DNA from: Bostrychus sinensis
Taxonomy: Eukaryota > Chordata > Actinopteri > Gobiiformes > Eleotridae
Assembly (NCBI GenBank): GCA_020698575.1
Contig: CM036257.1
Location: 20,227,520-20,291,519, forward strand
DNA: 64,000 bases
Direction of reading: 5' to 3'
Both the position numbers and the translations under genes were made by a program. How positions within the stretch are numbered: the stretch's first letter is position 1; every line of letters starts with the position of its first letter. The notes below the pieces were generated by a model. The model was not told where the DNA came from. It did not search any database and was given only the letters and a program-made list of their open reading frames with translations. This document shows, in pieces, positions 56,301-64,000 of the stretch.

Positions 56301-58847
56301 AAACACATGAGTAACCTGACACTACCTACTGTGATGTTGGCTGGACCAAATGCTGCCATCCCGATGTATTTAGACATTTAGGACTAGTCTTCATCAAAAG
56401 GCAATGTTTCCTTTACAATTATCAAAAGTGGCTGGGTAACTGGGTACTTTTTGAGCACATCTAAGGATATTTCATTTAACACTGGCACAACTTAAGATAC
56501 TGACCTTCATACTGATAGCATTGTCCCCTCTGACCAGCGTCCACTCGTAGCGGCTGATCCCGTGGTCATCCACACTGTCCCGTCCGTCCAGGACAGCCCA
56601 GTCTGTGGGTAACTGGATCACCACATCCTGCCCGGCGTCACTGCGGGGGGGCTCGTCCAGCTCTGGGAGGACAAGAAGAAAACAATACTATTAAGAACCG
56701 CAATGTGTTTTTACTAAAGCATCACAAAACAAGACTGGTGGAAAGTAACTACATAGTACATTTTTGGGTGGAAGAGAGTAATTGCGGAGTAGTGATAGGC
56801 GTGATAAAAGTAGTCAGGGCCATACACAGAATTTTAGAAATACCAATGCCCATTGACATAGGTTAAGGCCAAGTTTAGTCCTGTTTTAGACCTGGTTTAG
56901 TCATGGTCTAACAGATTTAGGCCTGGTATAGCCTTGGTTTAGTCCTGGATTAGTCCTGGTTTAGACATGGTTTAGACATGGTTTAGTCCTGGTTAGGCCT
57001 GGATTAATTCTGGCTTAGTCCAGGTTTAGACCTGGTTTAGTCCTAGTTTAGACCTAGTTTAGTCCTGGTTTAGTCCTGGTTTAGACCTAGTTTAGTCCTG
57101 GTTTAGTCCTGGTTTAGTCCTGGTTTAGACCTGGTCTAGTCCTGCTTTAGACATGTTTTTGTCCTGGTTTAGTCCTGCTTTAGACCTAGTTTAGTCCTGG
57201 TTTAGACCTAGTTTAGTCCTGGTTTAGTCCTGGTTTAGTCCTGCTTTAGACCTGGTTTAGTCCTGGTTTAGACCTGGTTTAGTCCTGCTTTAGACTTGGT
57301 TTAGTCCTGCTTTAAACCTCCTGGTTTAGACCTAGTTTATCCCTGGTTTAGTCCTGTTTTAGACCTGATTTAGTCCTGGTTTAGACTTGGTTTAGTCCTG
57401 CTTTAGACCTAGTTTAGTCCTGGTTTATACCTAGTTTAGCCCTGGTTTAGTCCTGGTTTAGACCTGATTTAGTCCTGGTTTAGTCCTGCTTTAGACCTAG
57501 TTTAGTCCTGGTTTAGACTTGGTTTAGTCCTGGTTTAGTACTGGTTTAATCCTGCTTAGTTCCAGTTTATCCTTATCTTGAGTTTGTCTTCCACCACAAA
57601 AAAAAAGCACATTTTCTTGAGTGACAAGTCCAGGTGGAGGTAATGATTAACCTCTTGGGCTGGGGCACTAAGTCCTAAGATCACAGGCAGTCTCCAGTCC
57701 CAGAGAAAACAAAAACATACAAAACTAGGTCTTTAGTTAATGCTGATGATGAATAATGAGCTACTATGAGGAGAACTTTCTCCTTTACATTACTAAACCA
57801 CGCAGTTGTATTTATCCACTTAACACCTCTAGTTACTTCCGAATTAAGCGTCCCTCTTGTACTGCCCTGTGAAAATAAAATGAGTTTACATGTGTTGACT
57901 TTAAATGTTTGTTATAAGGTGTGGAATAAGGCTCCTCCTTCAAGATAAAACTCTTGAATGCTGGAAATGTACTTGTGCAAAGATAAAGTCAGGGTTGAAT
58001 AACAGACATTAGGGTTAAAGTCAGGTTTTACTTGGGAATATTTTGCCCTCTAAAAATATTTTCCTCTTAAAATGACTTGTATTAGTATAAGGAGGCTAAG
58101 TAAGGAGGCTAAAACTATTGAAGTAACAGTACAGACCCTTTTTTGTTGTTCTTTGTTAACAAGCCCTATAGATCTAATTCACTTGCGACTTATAATAGCA
58201 ATATAATAGCATCGGCTCTTTCTCCACAACTATGCATCCATTATAACATCTTTTGAGTACACTATTTTCGTTGGCCACTTGCCTTGTGCATCCTCTTCAT
58301 CCTCCCCGTGCCTCCTGGCGGTGCTCCCGGCCTGAGCAGGCAGGTGTCCCCGCGTCGCGTTGGTGTTTGCCCGGGTGTAGGTGGAGAAGCCCTCTTGCGG
58401 CGCGAATGAACACACGTTTCTGCCTTTGTAGGTGCAGTTGAACAGGTAACACCCGAGACTGTCCCCCGGCTGCCTCGGGTCCTCCTGCACCACGGCCACG
58501 GTGCAGTGAGGCTGGGAGCAGCAGGCGTGCAGGCAGTCCCTCCAGGTGTACACTCTCTCCGGGACGAGCAGGAAGGTGGCGCCCTGCTCGATGGAGATCC
58601 TGGTCCGGATGATGCGCTCCTCCGCGGCGTCGTAGTCCCCCACACAGGAGTCAATCACGTCGCTGGCTCGGTTATACGCCTGCTCCTGTTGTAGCTGTTT
58701 GCGAAATTCATCCAGAAGCTCTTCGACGCCTGAAATTTTAGATTTTAAATCCGATATTTGCGAAGACCGTGCGTCGACGCGGTTTATTACGCCCAGGAGG
58801 AAAACACAGGCCAGCGGCAGCAGCCGGTGATGCTGAAGCAAGGCCAT
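50188..58847 (-). CDS. lrp11: LDL receptor-related protein 11 gene, with an added Kunitz domain; one-base frameshift in exon 5
   Basis: Exons in transcript order: 58847-58283, 56662-56505, 54301-54160, 54073-53948, 53858-53672, 51756-51589, 51493-51437, 50522-50430, 50342-50188; about 549 residues after frame restoration (human LRP11 500). Order of parts: signal peptide (LLPLACVFLLGVI); MANSC domain with paired Cys (about 60-165); PKD domain (about 195-282, WAVLDGRDSVDDHGISRYEW, YTFQMTVTDTAGQKSSDNV); LDLa (about 290-330, CDDGCCIDITYACDG, RSDEDFC); a linker; a six-Cys Kunitz domain (395-445); a membrane helix (ILPLVLGILITALLLLMIG); and the tail ending EESDYLINGMYL as in human. It is a type I surface protein. 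Intron 1 has a GC donor. Exon 5 carries one base too many. Confidence 0.95.
50430..50522 (-). CDS. lrp11: lrp11 exon 8 (stalk)
   Basis: APKVSQSQTGSEKAI to HPAPES; acceptor TTGTTGCAG, donor GTACAG; phases fit both sides. Confidence 0.85.
51437..51493 (-). CDS. lrp11: lrp11 exon 7 (stalk)
   Basis: PSFKPATVAPPVTKQTEI; acceptor TCTTTTAG, donor GTAAAT. Short Thr/Pro-rich stalk. Confidence 0.82.
   Translation of the reverse strand, partial: RHPSNLQLWLHRSPSRQR
51589..51756 (-). CDS. lrp11: lrp11 exon 6 (Kunitz/BPTI domain)
   Basis: Fifty-five codons from PCSSAPVVGPCKG to TECIQK. Cys at 395, 404, 420, 428, 441 and 445 reproduce BPTI spacing exactly. The residue after the second Cys (P1) is Lys, predicting trypsin-like targets. 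Donor AAGT|GTAGGA gives the phase exon 7 needs. Confidence 0.93.
52050..52860. repeat. Degenerate repeats in lrp11 intron 5
   Basis: ACTACT/ATTACT trinucleotide stretches near 52610-52690 and AGTACTTGAGTA-type words at 51960-52070 and 52780-52840. No exon recognised. Confidence 0.45.
53141..53560. mobile_element. Non-autonomous hAT-like element with an internal tandem repeat
   Basis: Starts CAGTGGTTCTCAGCTGTTGG and ends TTGTGAACCACTGCTC in inverted form. Inside, about 53390-53495 holds five units of roughly 21 bp with the core TTAATTTTCCTCAATA. Confidence 0.65.
53672..53858 (-). CDS. lrp11: lrp11 exon 5 (linker, frameshifted)
   Basis: Opens EGSRKSVTHPVDSPQ, similar to the human linker. The phase into exon 6 is met only by the other frame, which reads LVTHTDTEDLLQTGQRK to SSQQDAANQ. 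One base too many lies near the G runs 53807-53811 or 53814-53817 (plus strand). Read literally, the product stops soon after entering exon 6. Confidence 0.8.
53948..54073 (-). CDS. lrp11: lrp11 exon 4 (LDLa domain)
   Basis: CTGHCSNYQFKCDDGCCIDI to DEDFCPN plus T. It has six cysteines and the acidic calcium-site pattern DxSDE. Confidence 0.95.
54160..54301 (-). CDS. lrp11: lrp11 exon 3 (PKD, second half)
   Basis: VTHPGLLKVSGLQQGVYTF to LAPKHQAE plus G; acceptor GTCTACAG, donor GTACAA. Confidence 0.94.
54830..55040 (+). mobile_element. LINE 3' fragment
   Basis: A decayed frame includes GHVQSRNSQYIRKRALRVRR and EEICRCSERGHEF, like the end of a fish non-LTR retrotransposon ORF (HV.R..., RGRPK...., DVVKEDMK pattern). 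Inactive. Confidence 0.5.
55250..56055 (+). mobile_element. LINE-type reverse transcriptase C-terminal remnant and 3' UTR
   Basis: A broken frame reads LKVKLGFYYRNKSCCSL, then GDVL, SLNTVYHCALRFVTGC-like and AFSYAVSSAWNTLQTEL-like segments. It ends CAGGTCGCTCTTGCAAAAGA and GGTTAATAAATAAAATAAAT, as in fish L2-like LINEs. It sits in lrp11 intron 2. Confidence 0.6.
56505..56662 (-). CDS. lrp11: lrp11 exon 2 (PKD, first half)
   Basis: LDEPPRSDAGQDVVIQLP to DNAISMK; acceptor GTCCTCCCAG, donor GTCAGT. Confidence 0.93.
56815..57560. mobile_element. Second minisatellite-bearing hAT-like copy (one end missing)
   Basis: Starts CAGGGCCATACACAG, as at the end of the 49175-49782 element, then about 650 bp of 12-bp units in reverse orientation (TTTAGTCCTGGT / TTTAGACCTGGT). 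A matching far end was not found. It lies in lrp11 intron 1. Confidence 0.7.
57600..58282. other. Remainder of lrp11 intron 1
   Basis: AT-rich DNA between the minisatellite element and exon 1. Nothing recognised. Confidence 0.45.
58283..58847 (-). CDS. lrp11: lrp11 exon 1 (signal peptide and MANSC), followed by a GC donor
   Basis: MALLQHHRLLPLACVFLLG to DEEDAQ plus G. MANSC cysteines include SCVGDYD, DCLHACC, HCTVAVV and GCYLFNCTYKGRNVC. The donor CAAG|GCAAGT is the only one that keeps frame with exon 2. Confidence 0.93.
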
Positions 58848-59963
58848 TTTGTTTACGCAGTAAGGCAGCGTCTCCCTCCGCCTCCAGCGTTGGCCAAACG
58901 CATCAGGGTCCGCCAGGTAAAAATGACACTGTCCTGTAATAATTCACACTATGAAGAACAATGTCTGTTTACATAATATTTCTGAATCAGAGCAGAGGCG
59001 ACTCTTCGTCCGCTGGCGATGCTGGAAATCTGTGGTTGTCATGGTGAAGAGAGGACGGTCTCGAGACGGGCTGCTGACGTCACAGGCGGAGGAATCCACC
59101 CATGTACAGGACAAGGGGGTAGCACACACCTACCGGGCCATACTGGGCCATCCTAGGCCAGACTGGGCCACACTTTCTGTGGTCAGCCCCTGATTTTTAT
59201 CTCTGTGTACACATTTATTTGCCTCGACCATGTGTCAAAATAAGTAAAATAATAATAATAATTTGTACATTTATTAAAACTCAGAGAGGTTCAGTAAACA
59301 GTATATCTGTAAAAAGTCCCCCATGACCAAAAAGAAGAAGAAATTCCTCTGTGGAAGAGGTTCAGAGGTTTCTTTAAATGAGCCCCAAGTCCATGAACAC
59401 ACCACCACCGCTCATTTCATGTCAGCAAAGCATTAAAAATATTTCTGATGATTACCTGACAGAACTGTGTTAGTAGCAAATATATGAGTTTTATTTAATT
59501 GCAGAAGCTTATATGCCGTTAAGAAGCTCTGATAACATATTTGCAACATACCTAAAAACGCTGGGACACTATTTAGTTTAATTAGCAACACTTCATATTT
59601 TTTTTACTATTTTTTTAAAGCAGATTTTATTCTAACAAATTTTGATAAAATGCAAGAAAAATTTTAAGAAATTTTATATTTACAAATACAATTGCCTGTT
59701 AATATTATGTTTTTATTCAGGTGTTACTAATATTTATATAGCATTTTTAGTCAGATCCCACTATTTACAGTGACGGGTTTGTGTCTGAGCCATGTTCTGA
59801 TGCAGAGGCTCAGCTCTAATTTATTTTTCAAATATTCTATATGTAAACTTTATATATTCTACATATTGTTGTGGTTACTTAATAATTACAGAATTGCACC
59901 AGTGACCTTAAAATTAAATCATAAAACGAAAGGAACACTTTTTCCTTTTTTGTGATAGATACT
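58848..59963. other. lrp11 upstream region and intergenic DNA
   Basis: 58848-59110 is GC- and CpG-rich beside the lrp11 start and probably holds its promoter. 59130-59170 has three GGGCCAYACT/CCTAGGCCA-like words in tandem. The rest is AT-rich with no gene. Confidence 0.45.
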
Positions 59964-61310
59964 TTTATTCAACACTGTGACACAAACGTCTCGACTCCGG
60001 TTAGATACAAAACAAAATGCATTAATTTTTTTTCTCTATATTGTCACAATGTGGTACAAAATGAAGGGCACTCCATAATAAATCTTTTTGCATTTCATAA
60101 ATTTCAATGTTACAACTGACAATGTACTGCATGACCAAGATACCAACAAAATGCACGTGTGTGAGTGTAGAGGAGTAAAAACAGAGAAAACGCCATGACA
60201 TTGATGTAACTCCTATTACCTGATATGACTGATATGACACTTTACAAATATATATCTATACAAATGAATGTTCACATGTTTATCAGAGACCATAGTAATC
60301 AATACACTTTCAAGAAACAGAAATGTTGTTCACATATAATATATAACACAATATTTACACAAAGATGCAAAATAAACATGTATAGCTCTGCGTTGTAAAT
60401 GTGAAAAAATTAAATAGTCTGTAAAGAATAGACCATGCATTGAGATCCTTCAGATTAAATAAAATTAAATAACGTAGTGATAAGATAATGAAAACATTAT
60501 TTTGACATGCACTGATCAGCCATAACATTATGACCACTGACAGCTGAACACAGATTATATCTTCATCTGTTAGTGGGTGGGCAATATTAGGCAGCGAGTG
60601 AACATTTTGACCTCAAAGTTGATGTGTTAGAAGTAAGAAAAATGGTTTTGAGCGAGTTTTACAAGGGCCAAGCTGTAATGGGTAGATGACAGGATCAGAG
60701 CATCTCCCAAACTGCAGCTCTTGTGGGGCGTTCCCGGTCTGCAGTGGTCTGTATCTGTCAAAAGTGGTCCAATGAAGGAACAGTGGTGAAATGGGGTCAG
60801 GTGATGCACATGGAGAGTAAAGGCTGTCCCGTGTTTGTCCAGTCCAATAGACGAAATGCTGTGGCTCAAAATGCTGGTTCTGATGGAAAGTTTGTTGCTG
60901 GGGCTGCATATTACGCAGGTGGTCGTAATGTTATGCCTGATCGGTTTCTATTTTGAATGTAGTAAATTATTTCTCAGGCTTGTCAAACACGGTCAGTCCC
61001 ATAGTTTTGTAAACATTTTGTAAAGACAGAAGTTTGTGCTGTTGTCACTAAATATATCTCTGTAACAAGAATCTGCCATGTTCATAACAAAAATACATCG
61101 GCACTTTTAGTATTTCATAGTTTTAAAATGACCTCTTTTTTTTATTTTGAAACATCAAAATACTCCAAAGCAATTGTATATCTGTAAATTTGGGAGGCCA
61201 CAAAGACAAGCTCATCCCCTAAACTACTTTTTTTTGTTGTTGTCTCACATAAATACTGAGGTAAAGAGGAGAGTACTGAGCTGCTCTGAGTGTCTCCACG
61301 TCCTAAGGCT
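59964..61310 (-). other. 3' UTR of the ASK-family MAP3K
   Basis: A minus-strand AATAAA at 59964-59969 lies about 1.3 kb past the stop. The UTR contains the Tc1-like element 60514-60942. Confidence 0.55.
60514..60942 (+). mobile_element. Internally deleted Tc1-like transposon
   Basis: Ends GATCAGCCATAACATTATGA and TAATGTTATGCCTGATC. The interior retains the start of a transposase (frame with SRSAVVCICQKWSNEGTVV, then VQSNRRNAVAQNAGSDGK), broken by deletions and with the DDE core missing. Confidence 0.8.
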
Positions 61311-61371
61311 TCAAGTCGGCTTCTGTCTGTGCTCTGTGATGGCCTTCCACAGTTTGCACAAGATCCCACCT
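61311..61371 (-). CDS. MAP3K last coding exon
   Basis: Completes Arg, then GGILCKLWKAITEHRQKPT and TGA; acceptor TTTTCTCAG. Confidence 0.85.
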
Positions 61372-64000
61372 CTGAGAAAAAGACAAAAATATGATTACAT
61401 TTATCTGGAGGAAGGACATCCAGTGTGAAAACTCATGCCAAATTGATCCGCAGCATTATTTGTGGTGGACTATATGTGAATGTACAACAACTGAGGCGAT
61501 GGAATTTGTAAAGCCCTGAGGTAAAAACTGATCCTGTTTGTAAGACAAAAACTTTAACTACAAAATATTCTGAGGTTTTTTGAAGTCTACGAGGTTGTTA
61601 ACGTTACAGACTTTTGACCACTAGAGGGCGCAATTGACTCAAATTACAAACCCACTATACATTTTTGAGAAAGACGTGCACAATGTGGTAATTAAAAACA
61701 TTAGCACTACCTTTATTTAAAATTTTGATTTACTTTTTGATTCACTACACTTAAATTAACCATTCTGTAGTCCTCATTTCAACAATGCAACGTATGCAAC
61801 GTAGCATTTTAGTTGTTAAGAGTTTTACAGTGTGCAATGCCACATGTTAATTTGTTTTGTCAAGTCTAAGTAAATGAGATTAGGGTTTGAGGGTTAGGGT
61901 ATGCAGGTTTTTAGTTCATCATTTATTTTTTGTCACTTAGGCTACTACTAATAGAAATTTTATTACTATAGGAGGAACGCAACACAAACTTTTTAACCAT
62001 AAAATACATTTTGGGGAAAATTCCTGAAATAAAAACAAGAAATAACAATATTTTTATAGGCACTTGTTTTATAAGTTTTACATTGAATTAATTCAGTCCC
62101 TTGTTGGTCTCCAGCAGTAAAAACACTGAAACGTAACAGAAAGTAAAACAAATATTTATACATACACATACTTCTGTATTTTGTATGTGAAACTGCTGAA
62201 GTGCTGCAGAGATGGATGAGTCAGCTTTTATTAGCTCCTAAATGTTGAAGTGAAACTGTTGCCACACACTAAAATAAAATGTTTTTTTTTTTTTTACCTC
62301 AGTCTTAAACTCTTCAGGTCGTCTCTTGTTACATCGTGGAGTATGTCGTTCAGTGTGTACTGCTCATTCACAATCTATAACAAAAACAACAAACTAAGTT
62401 CTCGTAAAAAAATAACAAGTTTTCAATGTTTTTAACTCTAATTTCAAAATAAAAGCATATCCTACTTTGTCTATGGAGTCTTTGTCAGCACCACAAAGCC
62501 TAAGCCATTTGGTCAGCTCTGTGTCTTCACGTGTCTCCGTTGGTTGACTCTTTGGTTCCTCCTGAGTGGCGGAGGATGTGGGGAGCTCTGAAATTGAAGA
62601 AGGACTTTTATTTTCTAAACCACTTCCTGATTCACAAATCTAACCACAATCATAGATTTTTTCATAGACATGATGTGGCTGATCATAGATGACACAAGGC
62701 TTGATGGACATTACCATTTTATAAGAAAACATTGGGCCAAATTAACACAATGTTCTGCAAAAAGTGAATAGTAACAAAATACTTATACTCAATTTACAAA
62801 ATGTGCATGCATCTAAATAAAGTATTTTGTACCTCACACAATAGGCCTACAACCAGAACGACCTAAGACTGGGCGCAGGTTTTGACTCAGTGGCCGCAGT
62901 AATAGTAGTAGTAATAGTAACAGGACTTGTAGTAGTATTAGTAGCAATAGTACAGTAGTAATTGTATAGTAGTAATCACAGTAGCAGCATTAGAAATACT
63001 TTTAAAAGTAATTTGTACTTAGATTAACCATACATTTAATACAGTTTTTACTTCTACTACTATTTCTTACAACTAAAGTTATAATTTTAGTACTTTTAGT
63101 TGAGCAATATTATTGTGAAGTAACAGCACATTCACTTGAGTGCAGTTTTTAAGAACTTATTCCACCACTGTAGCAGGACCAGTCCTATATATTTGGGAGT
63201 CCTGAGCAGGATAGGTTTTGGGGCCATTTTTTTAGACCAGTTACATTTTTAAACTTTTATAACTTGTATTTCTTTAAAACACTGACCGATGGTTTTTCTA
63301 GGAGGATGAATGTGTTGATACATTTTGGACAAACTCTCTAAGGGTGGCCCAGGTAAACAATAAGTAAAACACAGACAGATCCTTTAAAAAAGACTGGTAA
63401 TAACAAGCAGAATACTGATTAAATAGAGACAAATTAATCAAATCAGCAAATGATGGACAAATCTAATGTCTGTGGGCAGGAAAGGCCGGCCCTGAGTAGT
63501 AAGACTGTTATGGTAATAGCAGCAATAGTAACAATTGAAGTAGTACTCATAGTAGCAGCATTGGTAATAACTTTTTTACTTCTACTACTACTTCTTTTAC
63601 TTGAGAACAGTTTTGAGTACTTATTCCATTCCTCTATTCACAATAAGTATGCATCTCGTGAGCTATCCTCTGTATGTAACAACATACATACTGAGATATA
63701 CACGGCCGTTGTGAGCTTGTAGTGGTTTAAGTAAGTGCTTTAGTGTGGGCAGAAGCGGGTCACCTGTGGGCTCAGAGCGCAGCCTCAGTATCCGGATCTC
63801 CTGCTCTCTCTCGTCCAGCACTTGTTGAAGGATGGCCTGATACTCTCGCTCCTTCTCCAGCAGCTGCTCCAGCAACCTGACGTCACACAGCACAGGGAGG
63901 ACTAACTAAGGCAAAACTCTTAGATAAAAGTATTTAAAGAGACATTTTTTTCATGCTTTTTACCTGTTGGTCTCCAGTTTCATCCGTCCCAGCTCCATAC
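61311..64000 (-). CDS. ASK-family MAP kinase kinase kinase, C-terminal exons (map3k5/15-like)
   Basis: Exons in transcript order: 64000-63964 (partial), 63876-63764, 62587-62466, 62374-62298, 61371-61311, phases all matching. The product reads MELGRMKLETN, then a coiled coil RLLEQLLEKEREYQAILQQ, a variable linker, and a SAM-like module LTKWLRLCGADKDSIDKIV, YTLNDILHDVTRDDLKSLRL, RGGILCKLWKAITEHRQKPT and stop. This coiled-coil plus GADxxxIxKIV...YTLxDIL module with RGGxLCxLW is the C-terminus of ASK1-type MAP3Ks, which activate MKK4/7 and MKK3/6 under stress. The kinase domain would be beyond the right edge. The similarity looks closest to MAP3K5, but MAP3K15 is not excluded, so no symbol is given. 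Confidence 0.85.
62298..62374 (-). CDS. MAP3K SAM-like exon
   Basis: IVNEQYTLNDILHDVTRD to SLRL plus two bases of Arg; acceptor GTTATAG, donor GTAAAA. Confidence 0.87.
62466..62587 (-). CDS. MAP3K linker and SAM-like start exon
   Basis: LPTSSATQEEPKSQPTETRE, then DTELTKWLRLCGADKDSIDK; acceptor AATTTCAG, donor GTAGGA. Confidence 0.85.
62895..62990. repeat. Degenerate (AGT)n array
   Basis: AGTAATAGTAGTAGTAATAG and similar trinucleotide variants. A sister stretch at 63505-63600 in the same intron has the same imperfect pattern. Confidence 0.8.
63764..63876 (-). CDS. MAP3K coiled-coil exon
   Basis: LLEQLLEKEREYQAILQQ to LRLRSEPT plus one base; acceptor GTGACGTCAG, donor GTGACC. Confidence 0.85.
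63964..64000 (-). CDS. MAP3K exon (partial, cut by window edge)
   Basis: MELGRMKLETN plus two bases of Arg; donor GTAAAA. Confidence 0.75.

Noticed and set aside
58262..58654. 130-codon Arg/Pro-rich frame on the minus strand
   Set aside because: It is an out-of-frame shadow of lrp11 exon 1 in GC-rich DNA.
61880..61910. Telomere-like GGGTTTGAGGGTTAGGGT
   Set aside because: Only one or two imperfect units are present; no array.

Overview
This is vertebrate nuclear DNA, almost certainly from a teleost fish. The genes are split into short exons by AT-rich introns that carry DNA transposons (hAT-like and Tc1-like elements, MITEs), LINE 3' ends and microsatellites. The protein-coding order follows the vertebrate block LATS1 - NUP43 - PCMT1 - LRP11 (human 6q25). 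I saw no rRNA, tRNA, CRISPR array or bacterial-type operon.

Layout. 1-12.4 kb: exons 2-6 of rab10 on the + strand, with exon 1 off the left edge. 12.4-14.7 kb: intergenic DNA with a Tc1-like MITE. 14.7-26.3 kb: lats1, the Hippo-pathway kinase, on the - strand; all coding exons are present, but one base too many sits in the kinase exon and the N-terminal UBA domain is not recognisable. 27.1-31.3 kb: nup43 on the - strand, a complete eight-exon nucleoporin gene. 32.8-34.2 kb: a single-coding-exon TRIM (RING / B-box / coiled coil / PRY-SPRY) gene on the - strand, lying between nup43 and pcmt1. 36.9-45.8 kb: pcmt1 on the + strand, with the alternative ...RWK and ...RDEL C-termini both encoded. 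50.2-58.8 kb: lrp11 on the - strand with MANSC, PKD, LDL-receptor class A and an extra complete Kunitz domain before the membrane anchor. 61.3-64 kb: the C-terminal exons of an ASK-family MAP3K (map3k5/15-like) on the - strand, running off the right edge.

The genes do not form one pathway. Rab10 (vesicle traffic), Lats1 (growth control), Nup43 (nuclear pore and kinetochore), the TRIM protein (ubiquitin ligase), Pcmt1 (protein repair), Lrp11 (surface receptor) and the MAP3K (stress signalling) are linked by inherited gene order.

Most notable points: (i) lrp11 encodes a Kunitz domain with the six-cysteine spacing of BPTI, giving a layout close to the protease inhibitor HAI-1; (ii) two copies of a hAT-like MITE in which an internal 60-bp block lies in opposite orientation; (iii) a hAT-like element with a clean 8-bp target duplication that carries a minisatellite; (iv) two GC-AG introns with the same donor; (v) one-base frameshifts in lats1 and lrp11, best read as sequence errors until checked; (vi) loss of the lats1 UBA domain.
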